Shown: positions 24,599 through 35,446 of the stretch, one piece after another
Layout: every line of letters starts with the position of its first letter
Position numbering within the stretch: position 1 is the first letter of the stretch
Assembly: GCF_963676685.1 (NCBI RefSeq)
Contig: NC_092355.1
Span: 65,417,006-65,481,005 of the forward strand
DNA: 64,000 bases
Reading direction: 5' to 3'
DNA from: Mytilus edulis
Lineage: Eukaryota > Mollusca > Bivalvia > Mytilida > Mytilidae
Notes under the pieces: model-generated
Told to the model about the DNA's origin: nothing
Database searches by the model: none
Seen by the model: the letters and a program-made list of their open reading frames with translations, nothing else
Position numbers and translations under genes: made by a program

Positions 24599-25703
24599 TT
24601 TTTTCAAATCAACTTGGATTTTCATTAAACTATACAGCTACCTTGGTAATATATTGTTCTTACTGAATCATAGGTCATTATGTAGTTTAGTGTAATGCTG
24701 TCAAATTTAACAATTAAATTAATTTAGGTAAAAAAAGCGAGGTTTTGCAGTTAGAACAAAATTTAGATAGTACACTTTAAATTTTTTCATATCTTTTTCA
24801 AATCAACTTAGATTTTCTTTACAACTATACAGCTATCCTGCTAATATATTGATCTTACTGATTCACAAGTCGTTATGTAATTTGTAGTATTGTGGACAAA
24901 TTTAAGAATTAAATTAATGTAGTAAAAAAAGCTGGAATTTGCATTGCAGATAAAATTCAGATAGTACACTTTAGATTATTTTAAAGCAACTTGGATTTTC
25001 ATTCAAACCTACAGCTATCTTTATTATATATTTTCTTACAAAAAAAACAGGTTATTTGGTAATTTAGATTATTGCTGTCAAATTTAAATATTTAAATTAT
25101 AGGTATCTATCTGAATTTTGTCAAAACTGAAAATGTTATTACCTATTAACTAGGTCATTAAATTTGACAGCAAAACACCAACATACAAAACAACCTTGGT
25201 TTTTGTATGAGAAATTTATAATAAAAATAGCTATAAAAGTTTCATTACGATCCAAGCTGATTCAAAAAAGTTATGAAATCTTAAAAAAAAAACATTTTTG
25301 TTTGTTTAAACAAGAATTTAATGTCATGAACTTTCATAACAATCCTTGATAATCTTTTAAAAAAGAAAATGTGTTCCAAAGTTTCAGTCAAAATTTATTT
25401 TAATAAAATCTTAAAATATTTTTTTTGTCAAATGTAATGACATGGCACTATACGTGGTTTAATAACATCAGTACAAGTGAGTTTTACAAGTAATAAGAAA
25501 GCCCTACTTTTCTTAAACTCGTGTATTAATAATCTAGTGAATTCATAAAGCCTTGCGATTTAGATTTTACCAGGATGATGCAACTTTGAATGAATGTTAT
25601 TTAGAATTTAAAACTCTCTGGTAGATGTGATCTTTTTAATAAGTTTGCCCCTGGCACGATGTATTGCTTTATAAATCACCACAAATCAGAAGAACTATTT
25701 TGA

Positions 25704-25783
25704 TAATTTCTTTAATGTTTTATCCCTTTTTGATATATTTATATAATATGTATCAAAAAGGAATAACACATTAAAGGAATTAT
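25704..25783. repeat. Short perfect-looking hairpin in the foldback centre
   Basis: AATTTCTTTAATGTTTTATC.. and ..CTTTTTGATA pair with TATCAAAAAG and GAATAACACATTAAAGGAATT around a TATATAATATG loop. Arms are about 35 bases. It is within the diverged 25.28-25.85 kb spacer between the foldback arms. Confidence 0.75.
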
Positions 25784-26544
25784 ATAACTATTTCATATAT
25801 TCTTTTTTCCCAAATTATAAGGAAAGATATCTTTCTAATATCATAGCTGTTTGACCTAATTTAATTAAATTCTTAAATTTGACACCAATACACCAAACTA
25901 AATAACAACCTAGGATTTAGAAAGACGAATATATTACAAAGATAGCTGAAGAGTTTGATGAAAATCCAAGTTGATTTGAAAAAAATATTGAAAAATTTAA
26001 AGTGTACTATCTGAATATAGCATGAACTGCAAAATTCTAGTTCTTTTAACCCAGATTTTTTTGATTCTTTTATTTGACAGCAATACACCAAATTTCATAA
26101 CAAACTGAGATTCAGTAAGATTAAAAGATCACCAAGGTAGCTGTATAGTTTGATGAAAATCCAAGTTGATTTGAAAACGTTATGAAAAAGTTAAAGTGCA
26201 CTATCTCTATTTTGTTCAAACTGCAAATCCTATTTTTTTTACCTAGATTAATTTGATTCATAAATGTAACAGCAATACACCAAACTTCATAACAAACTGA
26301 GATTAAGAAAAATTAATATACCACCAAGGTAGCTGTATAGTTTGATCAAAATCCAAGTTTGATTTGAAAAAGTAATTGAAAAAATTAAAGTGTACTATCT
26401 GAATATAGTACGAGCTGCAAATTCTAGTTCTTTTTACTCAGATTAATTTGATTCATAAATGTAACAGCAATACACCAAACTTCATAACAAACTGAGATTA
26501 AGAAAAATTAATATACCACCAAGGTAGCTGTATAGTTTGATGAT

Positions 26545-27222
26545 CACTGGGTCGATACCTCTGCTGGTGGACTATCAGTCCCCGAGGGTATCATCAGCTC
26601 AGTAGTCAGTGCTTCCGTACTGACATGATTAAACAAACTTTACAAAAATTGTCCGTTTATAAATTTTGAAATTATTATGAAACTAAGGTTTCAACTCCCT
26701 CAGGCAAAGTTGGCTTTAGATGAATTTGGCTATTTATTTTAGGTATTTTTAACATATAGCTCTTCAACAATTTTCGGTACTTATACATCTCGGATTTCAA
26801 ATGTTTGGCTTTGAGCGTTCCTGATGAAGGTAAATCCAGAAAAGCGCTTCGGACACAATAAATTATTAAACGTGTTGTTTTATATTTTTACATCACTGAG
26901 TCGATACCTCTGCTGGTGGACTATCAGTCCCTGAGGGTATCATCAGCTCAGTAGTCAGTGCTTCGGTACTGACATGATTAAACAAACTTTACAAAAATTG
27001 TCCGTTTATAAATTTTGAAATTATTATGAAACTAAGTTTTCAACTCCCTCAGGCAAAGTTGGCTCAAGATGAATTTGGCTATTTATTTTAGGTATTTTTA
27101 ACATATAGCTCTTCAACGATTTTCGGTACTTATACATCTTCGAATTTCAAATGTTTGGCTTTGAGCGTTCCAAATGAAGATAAATCCAGAAAAGCGCTTC
27201 GGACGTGTTGTTTTATATTTTT
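26545..27222 (+). repeat. Tandem pair of family-A repeats (CGCTTCGGAC subtype) inserted in the foldback arm
   Basis: Two ~335-bp copies in direct tandem (about 26.55-26.89 and 26.89-27.22 kb). Each starts TCGATACCTCTGCTGGTGGA, contains GAGGGTATCATCAGCTCAGT and GTACTGACATGATTAAAC, and ends GAAAAGCGCTTCGGAC. They interrupt a foldback subrepeat between GTATAGTTTGAT and GATGAAAATCCAAG. The ends differ from the ACGAAACGCGCGTC subtype at 1.05 and 58.2 kb, but block order is the same. Confidence 0.85.
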
Positions 27223-28636
27223 GATGAAAATCCAAGTTGATTTGAAAAAGTTATAGAAAAAATTAAAGTGTACTATCTCTTTTTCGTCCGAACTGCAAAT
27301 TCTAGCTTTTTTGACCTAGATTAATTCAATTCTTAAATTTGACAGCAATACAACAAAAAACAAAATGACTTGTGATTCAGTAAGATCAATATATTACTAA
27401 GATAGATGTATAGTTTAAAGAAAGTCTAAGTTGATTTGAAAAAGTTATTAAAATTTAAAGTGTACTATCTAAATTTTGTCCGAACTGCAAAACCTAGCTT
27501 TTTCACCTAAATTAATTTAATTCTTAAATTTGACAGCAATACACCAAACTACATAGTGACCTATGATTCAGTAAGATCAATATATTATCAAGGTAGCTGT
27601 ATAGTTTAATGAAAATCCAAGTTAATTTGAAAAAAGTTATAAAAAGAATTAAAGTGTACTATCTTAATATAGCCCGAACTGCATATTCTAGCTTTTTTGA
27701 CCTAATTTAATTAAATATTTAAATTTGACAGCAATAAACCAAACTAGATAACAACCCATGATTCAGTAAGATAAAATAGTACAAAAATAGCTTAAGAGTT
27801 TGATGAAAATCTAAGTTAATTTGAAAAAGTTATGAAAAAAAAATAAAGTGTACTATCTCTATTTTGTACAAACTGCAAATTCTATTTTTTTTTACCTAGA
27901 ATAAATTATTTCTTAAATTTGACAGCAATACACCAAACTCCATTACAACCTAGGTTCAGTAAGATTAATACATCACCAAAGTAGGTGTATAGTTTGAAGA
28001 AAATCCAAGTTGATTTGAAAAAATTATTGAAAAAAATAAAGTGTACTATCTGAATATAGTCCGATTTGCAAATTCTAGTTCTTTTTACCTAGATTAATTT
28101 AATAATTAAATTTCACAGTAATAAAACAAAAAACAAAATGACCTTGGATTCAGTAAGCCTCATATATATCTAAGGTAGCTGCATAGTTCGATTAAAATCC
28201 AAGTTGATTTGAAAAAAATTAAAGATGCCTATCTGAATTTATCATGTTTATATAATAATTTTTATTTTTACCTATTGTAAAATTAAATTCTTTCATTTCT
28301 CAGCAATAAATCAGACTACTAAATAAGCTTGAATGTTGTAAGATCAACAATTAATTTAGTTAGATGTGCTTATTTACACCAGTGTAAACTAAATTTGAAG
28401 GTCAAGACTAGTCGAGACTGGTTGAGACTAGTCGAGACAGGTCGAGCCTTGGTCAAGACCATTTCAGACTACACCAAGATCATCAAGTACTGAATCAGAC
28501 TAATTTAGTAAAGTCGAGACCTAGTCGAGTACACTTAAGTACAGTTAAGAACAGTCGAAACAAAGTCGAGACTAGTGGAGTAAAATGTGTGCTCGATTTT
28601 ACTGGTCGAGCACAAAAACTGGTAAATTCAGACTCT

Positions 28637-29074
28637 GAGCAGTTTGTAGTGATTGCAATAGTAACAAAAATTATTCTATTCTTAAAAGCACGTACCAAGC
28701 TGTACAGTGATTTTTTTAGAATTTCAGAATTTAAAAAAACAGACTGAAGGAGATATAACCCGTTTTGTAGTGAACATAAGCTAAAAAACAGTACCACTCT
28801 GGTCCATCTGATGTGCTAAATACTTTTTATCAACAATTTAACTACCGTTATAAAAGTATTAACTTAAGTAAAAGTGTTATTAGAATTCATTCAGAACCTT
28901 CTAAAAGACAAACCGAAAAAGCACCTTGCGAAATTCTTTAATTTTCCTTTTGTATAATATATTGGTGATGTCCTATCATTAAATAAACCATATTTCAGCT
29001 CATATATTCCAGCAAATTTGAAATTAGGGATACTACTGACACTAGAAGTACTGATTCATACTTTTTGACACAGA
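28637..29074. other. Intergenic, nothing recognised
   Basis: Unique-looking AT-rich sequence between the foldback end and a retroelement remnant. The minus-strand open frame 28495-28797 overlaps the foldback end and is not supported. Confidence 0.5.
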
Positions 29075-29640
29075 TGAACGACTTCACACGAAAATCTATG
29101 ATGAGCAGGACGATTTCAACTTCCCGATTATCATATTCAAATCTTCAGCAGTAACATACCCTCTGCTCCTTTGTATAGTGTTTGCATATCTCAGTTTATA
29201 CGTTATGATCGTGCATGTTCATATTATACGAACTTCATATACAAAAGTGTGCTACTAACACAGAAACTGCTGCAACAAAGTTACGAGGAAGACAGACTAA
29301 AAATGACACTCCGTAAATTTTATGGAAGCCATCACGAAGTTGTTGATCTATACGATGTGTTTTTGTCCAAACTAATTAAGGACATTTTTACCACGTGTTA
29401 GGTTGAGGTTTTTTCAATACGTCGTCTGATCTTTTAAGTACCGAACGTGACTTATTCCTGATTGTGAATGTTTTGCTGAGCGTGAATTCGAACTTTCGCA
29501 GTATTTTGCTATCCAAAACTCATGTATTTAGTTTTGATGTTATGATTGTTATTCTCATCAAGTTTTGTTAAATGTCTTATCGTTTTTTTCTGTTCTTTTC
29601 GTGTGTGACGGAAACGATAATTAATCACCGACTTCATTTA
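29075..29640 (+). pseudogene. Diverged family-B retroelement C-terminus
   Basis: Two frames carry the marker blocks: IYDEQDDFNFPII near 29.10 kb, then, in the open frame 29171-29401, YSVCISQFIRYDRACSYY, LLTQKLLQQ and LRKFYGSHHEVVDLYDV with a stop at 29401. One frameshift separates the DDF block from the rest. It is more diverged from the 23.96-kb copy than the tails are from each other, so it is an older or different subfamily. Confidence 0.75.
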
Positions 29641-29977
29641 TACGGTTTTTGGTTTGGGTCAACTAAATTCATACCATGTATTTGGTTTACTGTTTGATTT
29701 AGAAGAAATACCGACATAGCTAGATAATAAAATTAATTATCTATTTACTACCAACATTTTATATTGATAAGTATTGTAATTTACATAGTTATTAATACAT
29801 GTTATATCAGTATTGCAAACCTAATCTTGAACTCTATCCTATTTTTTGGAAATGTTAAGAAATTTAAATGTGACGTCACTTTGTGGGTCGATTTCTTCGG
29901 CTCACATATAATGCATTGTTCGGCTGTCTCTTTTTTATGTGCTGATTAAGTTTGTTTTACGTGTTCGTTTTTATTCC

Positions 29978-30320
29978 GTAGTTAGTCACCACCTCGGTGT
30001 TCACATGTATATATTTTATATATAATAATATATAGATCATGTGTATAAATTTACCAATGGAAAAATTATGAATTAATTCTAAATACTGAGGATTTTCTTA
30101 TCCCAAGCAGATTAACTAAGCCGTAATTGGCACACTTTTTTTGGCAATTTTGGTCATCAATGCTCTTCAACTTTTAACTTGTTTTGCCTTTCGAACTGTT
30201 TTTATCTGAGCGTCAATGATGAGTATTATGAAGACGAAACGCGCGTCTGACGTATTAAAATGTAGACGAAACGCGCGTCTTGCGTATTAAATAATAAGTC
30301 TGGTACCTTTTGATAGCCTT
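29978..30320 (+). repeat. Family-A dispersed repeat with duplicated end motif
   Basis: Has AGTCACCACCTCGGTGTTCA, GAGGATTTTCTTATCCCA, ATGCTCTTCAACTTTTAA and the terminal GACGAAACGCGCGTCT motif twice, 30 bases apart (about 30234 and 30263), then CTGGTACCTTTTGATAG. The double end suggests partial tandem duplication or strand slippage at the terminus. Confidence 0.8.
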
Positions 30321-30545
30321 TTTTGTGTGTTTCTTTGTCCTGTATGTTCTGTCATTTATTTGTATTGTAGTCCTATCATTTAATGTTGTCATTTGAATGT
30401 TTGAGTTAACATTGCCATAAAAGCGCAAGGTTTGACTAGTTACAAAACCAGGTTCAACCCACGATTTTTTTTTTCTAAAACTGTCCTGTACCAAGTCAGG
30501 AAATTGGCTATTGTTATATTATAGTTCGTTTCTGTGTATATGACA
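30320..30545 (+). repeat. Dispersed repeat D, inverted relative to 53.03-53.24 kb
   Basis: Contains ATTTGTATTGTAGTCCT, CATAAAAGCGCAAGGTTTGA, AAACCAGGTTCAACCCACGA and TTATATTATAGTTCGTTT. The reverse complement of the same order is at 53.03-53.24 kb, and a small part is near 58.08-58.13 kb. Non-coding. Confidence 0.75.
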
Positions 30546-30739
30546 TTTTAGTGTTGTGTTTCTGTTGTGTCGTAAATCTCCTAAAAATATTTGATGTGTT
30601 TTCTTCAGTTCTAGTTTGTAACCCGGATACACTAGTTCTAGCTCACAGTGTTTATTAAACAAATATATTTCAAAATCATTAGTGATCATTAGTCTATTTT
30701 TATATTAAGAAAAACATATTTCTAAAAGCAAATTATACT

Positions 30740-30930
30740 TAATTATAAAGAGGGATTTTAAAAATCCATAGCTCTATTTTCAGTGATTTTGGAAACTCTC
30801 TTACAATTTCAGGGATTTTGCAAAACCACTGAAACTGTTAGTGAGTTTACAAAATCACTGAATAGTCCAGTAATTTTACAAAATCCCTGGTTTTACAAAT
30901 CCCTGGTTTTACAAATTCCCTGTAACATAT
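30740..30930. repeat. Self-complementary CAGTGATTTTG / CAAAATCACTG cluster
   Basis: Alternating forward and reverse copies of a short motif: TCAGTGATTTTGG, CAGGGATTTTGCAAAACC, ACAAAATCACTGAA, ACAAAATCCCTGG and ACAAATCCCTGG. Several can pair with one another into alternative hairpins. I do not know the family. Confidence 0.65.
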
Positions 30931-31261
30931 GAACTTGTTATTAAAGCTTTAGTGATACGGAAAACAAATTGCTCTTATTGCCCTGCCAAGTCTATTTTGT
31001 GCTTTAATAGTTCTCTATTCATGATGTATCTATTAATAACCTTCTATGATTGATAAACAAGCAGTTATATATTCATCACGTTTGCACGAACTTTTTTTCT
31101 CATCCGTTTCAATACTTCATTCTCTGTACAACTATCTGGAAACAACAAGTCAATACAAACATACAGATTTAATGCCAGTAGCAAACTTTGCAGACCAGTT
31201 TGTATTGAAAGACTGAAAAGTAAAGATGGTTTCCAATGTTTTTTTATCTACTTGGCATTCC

Positions 31262-31332
31262 ATCTCCTTTGATTTGAGCGTCACGGTTGTGTCTTGTGTA
31301 GATGAAACGCACGTCTGGCGAGCTTGGTTGTG
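31262..31332 (+). repeat. Family-A fragment (3' end)
   Basis: GATTTGAGCGTCACGGTTG and GTAGATGAAACGCACGTCTGG match the last ~65 bp of family A with decay of the CG dinucleotides to CA/TG. Confidence 0.7.
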
Positions 31333-31819
31333 TTTTGACATTTACATCGAAGATTGTTTTATTAAAATCAGAATTGACTTACAGTTTTATATGATAAATA
31401 ATAAACACGACTGTAATCGGTTTAGACATCTCAGACATTAAACAAATCACAAAGAACACCACTTAAAACTAAAACATGCGAATCCCATTAAACCAAGCAA
31501 GAGGTAATCTTCTTCTTTAAACATATGAAAATTGATTTAAAAATGTCGTAATAAGGTATTAAAATAATTGGAAAGCAAAATGTACATGATGTATGAGCCG
31601 CTTCAGTGCATACTATCTTGAAAATGTTATATTTAACAATCCGAACCCGTCAGGTTGTCCTTATTGGTAAGTTTGGACCTCAATTTTTGTTTTTTTCGAG
31701 CTTGAAATAGCAATCAAAATTGATCACAAGTAAGTGCATTGCACTTGCATCTGGCAATTAGCTCTTTCTCAATAATTCGGAATATAGAATTAATATAGAA
31801 CAATATCAATTTCAGAATT
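31333..31819. promoter_or_regulatory. Upstream region of the MAM/Cys-rich gene, no motif defined
   Basis: AT-rich 5' flank of the signal-peptide exon. CAATTTCAG directly before AATTATGATG could be a splice acceptor, which would put the transcription start further upstream in an untranslated exon. I could not identify a convincing TATA or initiator element. Confidence 0.3.
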
Positions 31820-31883
31820 ATGATGAAGTTTTTTTGTTTGATTGTAATCATCCTCTGCACAGTGTATGTGATTAATGGCAATA
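31820..31883 (+). CDS. Exon 1: signal peptide of a secreted MAM and/or cysteine-rich protein
   Basis: Starts ATGATGAAG at 31820 and encodes a 21-residue leader MMKFFCLIVIILC followed by TVYVINGN: short basic head, hydrophobic core, and polar end, a textbook secretion signal. A strong donor (ATA/GTAAGTATG) follows at 31884, leaving phase 1. Two downstream exons accept phase 1: the cysteine-rich exon at 32967 and the first MAM exon at 33734. With the MAM exons alone the product would be a secreted protein of about 188 residues. The reading frame runs past the donor to 32137 without domain content, so I treat that extension as intron. Function is unknown; MAM domains usually mediate extracellular adhesion or oligomerisation. 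Confidence 0.75.
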
Positions 31884-32966
31884 GTAAGTATGTCATAACT
31901 ACATGTAGTATAGCTTGTTCGCTTTTTGATCAAAGACGATTTTTTATAATTGCTTTTTTGACCACAAACAATTATGTTTTGACATGTACAGTGCTGAGAT
32001 TTGGAGCGAGGGTCAAAACAAGGTCCACGTGCAAGATAACTTTGAACTTGGTTTACCAATCTAAACAGAGTTACATCCAAATAGAATTAGTGTACAAGAC
32101 TGCTTTCAACCGATACACTGTTTACAAAATGTGTTAACACAAGAGTTTGGGAGACATTTAAAAAGGAATAAAAACTCAAGTTGAAAAGTGTTGCTGTTCA
32201 ATAGAATTACTAGAGAAATGCGTATGAGCGTTGTAAAGTTACCAGAACCTCTTTTTTGGAGATGGTGACATTGATTATTACGATTTTTTAAGTAAATATG
32301 ACTCAATTTATGTTTAATATTCAATTCAATACATTTCACCAGAAACAGAAACAACCTGTTTAGATGAATACGTATGCACACACTAAACAATTCGAACAAA
32401 TTGGCAATGGAACTTTAACTCGTAAGTTACTTGTAAGTAAGGGGACGTGTTACAGTAGTAACTGAAGAACACGTAGGTAGATACTTGCATTCTGATTTCA
32501 GCTTTAAACCCCGTCAGCGGAGATTAAAATGAGAGGTGTGGTTTTCAAGAAATCATAAATACCACAATAACATAACACATTAAAAATCAACACTTTTCTC
32601 AAAAATATCACATTTTTATTTATGTCCTATATTTTACGTGGGTAATATTGAAAATATGATTGTGAATCATACCACATCCTCTTTTTTAGATGTATGTTTT
32701 CGTATGTTTCCCTCAAAATTCTGTTAAATACCATGTTTGATCTGATAATTAGATATACTAGAGCTTGGAGGGTATATCTCTATCTATTTGCTAGAATAAC
32801 TGCCGAATTTTCAGCAATTTGACGGTAATATTTAGCACTTTTCCAATAATGGAATTGTTTACATTTTATGAACATATATCTTTAGTATTAAAACATGTAT
32901 CACATCATAAACTGAATAAACAAGAGCGAATGATATCATATTGTATCGATGTACTGTTCTCTTTAG

Positions 32967-33163
32967 TACTCACTGGACAATGTCTGGCTTCTAATGGTAA
33001 ATGTGGAACAAAAGGTCTAACGTGTGAACAAAAGTTTGGACCAGGATGGATTAATAAGGGCACATGCTGCCACGAAAAGCCATGTTGCGAAGAGGAGGAA
33101 TCCACAGGCAAGTGTTTGAATAAGATACCATGCTGCCACGTTGCAAATAATATTGAACTGTAA
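32967..33163 (+). CDS. Cysteine-rich exon, beta/big-defensin-like cysteine spacing
   Basis: The acceptor TTCTCTTTAG at 32966 opens a phase-1 frame that joins exon 1 without a stop. It encodes about 64 residues ending at TAA (33161-33163). Ten cysteines are spaced C-X6-C-X6-C-X13-CC-X4-CC-X8-C-X5-CC. Ignoring one extra cysteine, the first six follow C-X6-C-X6-C-X14-C-X4-CC, close to the C-X6-C-X3-C-X13/14-C-X4-CC pattern of big defensins, though the hydrophobic big-defensin domain is missing. An acidic EEEE stretch separates a repeated PCC tail. Alternatives: a separate last exon giving an ~86-residue secreted peptide, or a cassette that uses the CT/GTAAAA donor at 33160 to enter the MAM domain at 33756 in frame. 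No AATAAA was seen in the next 500 bases. Defensin homology is inference from spacing only. Confidence 0.6.
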
Positions 33164-33733
33164 AAGTTGTTTTTGAAACAATTCATAGAAAAGTGTTTTC
33201 CTCCTCTTTCATAGATAGTTTGTACTCGACTTCAAAGAAAGTGGCGACTAGTGCATCCAACAACAACGTCATTTTAAATCTAAAATTAACATATTTATAC
33301 AAACTATATCCGATTTGAACTTTTCCCGTTGAAGACAAAACAATTACGGTAGATTGCATATAGTGCGACGTTGTCCTTAATGATGTCTTCATACTGCTAT
33401 TTTATTTGTTTTGACTGTAACGTTAACTGCTAATTAAGTCATCACATATAGTACTAGCCAAAATGATTCCTGAATCACATAACCATCAACAGATAATCAT
33501 TTCAATTTGTATATTATTATTGGTTGGAACAGATGCAAAATTAAAACCAACAATATGAACACAAACAGTTTTTATTATATTTTCGAGATGCTACATTGTA
33601 CGCATGTTGTAGTGAAATATAAATCAAAATAGACAAAAGGACACCCCTAAATCAATGGTACAGTTAAGACTTATTGATCTTATTAATATGATTCCATCGA
33701 CTTAAACATATTACGATTTATTATCATTAACAG

Positions 33734-33828
33734 TTAAACCAGAAATAACCTATAGCTGTGGATTTGAGACAACTGAACAATGTTTTTTTAAACTAGCTAG
33801 ATATAATTTTGATTGGACTCGGGGATCT
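33734..33828 (+). CDS. MAM domain exon A (N-terminal part)
   Basis: Encodes 31 residues with the MAM start SCGFETTEQC and the conserved NFDWTRGS block. It ends at a donor TCT/GTAAGT in phase 0. An acceptor CATTAACAG at 33733 gives phase 1, matching exon 1; a second acceptor CCTATAG at 33755 gives phase 2, matching a possible donor at the end of the cysteine-rich exon. Either choice keeps the domain frame. MAM domains are extracellular folds of about 160-170 residues with four conserved cysteines; the first two are in this exon. Confidence 0.8.
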
Positions 33829-34937
33829 GTAAGTTCTTTAACAAAAACAAGTATATTTTGTCTCTGCAAATATACGGTAAACATATTGAATGTCCATGTT
33901 AGTTTTAATATTTGCATTTTAATATCAAAATTATATACACTTCTAACATATATCTGTGTCAATATTATATTATTTTTCCTTCACACATACATGAAAAGTA
34001 CCTTAGGTATGTAAAAATCTGTAAATATAAATACTCATGTAACAAATAGTGTGTGTCTAGGTGTAAATAACGAATTGTATTAAATTGGCAGATTAATGGT
34101 TAAGATGTGATTTTTATCGATCTTATTTCACAAAGACAATTTACATGATTAAGCAATCAAGGCATACTTTGGATCTGCAACATGTCATTTGCATTAAATA
34201 TTTAGAATCGGGTAGTTTTATCTGACCGTATTCAGATAGACAAAGGGGTCATCTAAGTGTAAGAGTATGTTTTAAATTGAAATATGTGAGTCCATGGTAT
34301 ATACCCCTCATATCCTTTTATTATAAAGTTTCTTATGATTCCGTAATTTTGAGTGACGTAGGCATACCAAAATTACAATTTTATTTCAGCATCTATCGAA
34401 AACCTACGACTTCCCGAGTTATTTGTGTCAGCATTAAAACAATGCAAAAAAAAAAAAAAAAAACGAAGCTTAATTTAACATGCACTTTAATGGTTCTGGT
34501 ATTAACATTTGATTATTTCAATAAATCAATTGTATGCTTATTTTTGTAATCTTAAAGGGTTATAAAGTGTTAATCGGTGGCATATTTTTTAGATTGTTCA
34601 GTCTATTACATTACAAAATAACATACAATTTTTAAAAAGCAGTTTTGAATAAATTCACAGATTACAAAAGTTCTAAATGGTGAAATTGAAACCGTTATGG
34701 AATAACCGTTTCAAAGATGATATCGGATATGTTCCTTACGTCGTAACTTCAATCCCTGTCCCTTTCGTGAATTTGACTGCCCCTCTTGTATATGTCGTCC
34801 CTCTGTTACAATGATTGCTAGTTTCTAAGTTGATAAGGTACACCTTCAACATGTGTTTCTACAAATAACGCAATGAACGTGGATAGAAATACATATTAAT
34901 TTTATTGGTTTTTATGTTTTAACTGTTGTCGCTTTAG

Positions 34938-35070
34938 GGTTCTACTCCTACCAGTGGCACTGGTCCCACATCAGCAGCCGAGGGGATATACTACATGTTC
35001 ATAGAGACAACCATTAACAAACGCCCTGATTCATTGGCTGTACTCGATACAGATGGTACAAACTTTCAAG
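34938..35070 (+). CDS. MAM domain exon B
   Basis: Begins after GTCGCTTTAG in phase 0 and encodes 44 residues starting GSTPTSGTGPTSAAEGIYYM, which continues the NFDWTRGS block of exon A exactly as in other MAM domains, then FIETTINKRPDSLAVLD. It ends CAAG/GTAGGAC in phase 1. This is the clearest MAM signature in the gene. The adjoining intron (35071-39597) holds a 43-bp tandem repeat and an inverted-repeat element. Confidence 0.85.
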
Positions 35071-35446
35071 GTAGGACTTTCATAATAACTGGTTATTGTG
35101 TTTCCCTAGTTATTTTGTTCATTTTCATTATACTTTATGTTCACAAAATAACAGACTACCTGAAATCATGAAGGTTATAACTAGACTTTAGAGGAATGTT
35201 TGGGATTGACATGGTTGCCTCTTCTACAGGGTGGTTTGTAAAAGTTTTTTTCTCTATCAAAATGGTTTCGATTGATGGATTATTTATTAGTACAAAAATA
35301 TGCCGAATTTAATGTTTTGGTTAGAAAGAAAAAAACTCATGAAATTGTATATCAGTTATCAATAATACCATAACACCATGCAAAAAAGCAACCAAGGATT
35401 CAAAAGGCTTTTTGATAAAACCAATAAGAGTACCTCACAATATTTT

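Larger units (their letters stand above)
23320..28636. mobile_element. Large foldback-like element with satellite-built inverted arms
   Basis: The left arm (about 23.32-25.15 kb) and right arm (about 25.16-28.64 kb) carry the same ~185-200-bp subrepeat in opposite orientation. Left units read GCTGTCAAATTTAA, TAGTACACTTTAA, AAATCAACTTGGATTTTCAT; right units are the reverse complement (TTTGACAGCAATACACCAAA, AAAATCCAAGTTGATTTG). About six units are visible on the left and ten on the right. Outside them lie mirror-image GTCGAGAC-decamer blocks (23.33-23.46 kb; 28.38-28.57 kb). The right terminus GAGCAGTTTGTAGTGAT is shared exactly with the solo end at 5.18 kb; the left terminus is truncated at GTACTCGAC. 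Long inverted arms made of tandem subrepeats are the hallmark of foldback/Galileo-type elements. No transposase frame is present. Later insertions sit in both arms. Confidence 0.8.

Noticed and set aside
31884..32137. Extension of exon 1's open frame through the GTAAGTATG donor
   Set aside because: The donor is strong, the extension has no domain content, and two downstream exons match the phase at the donor.
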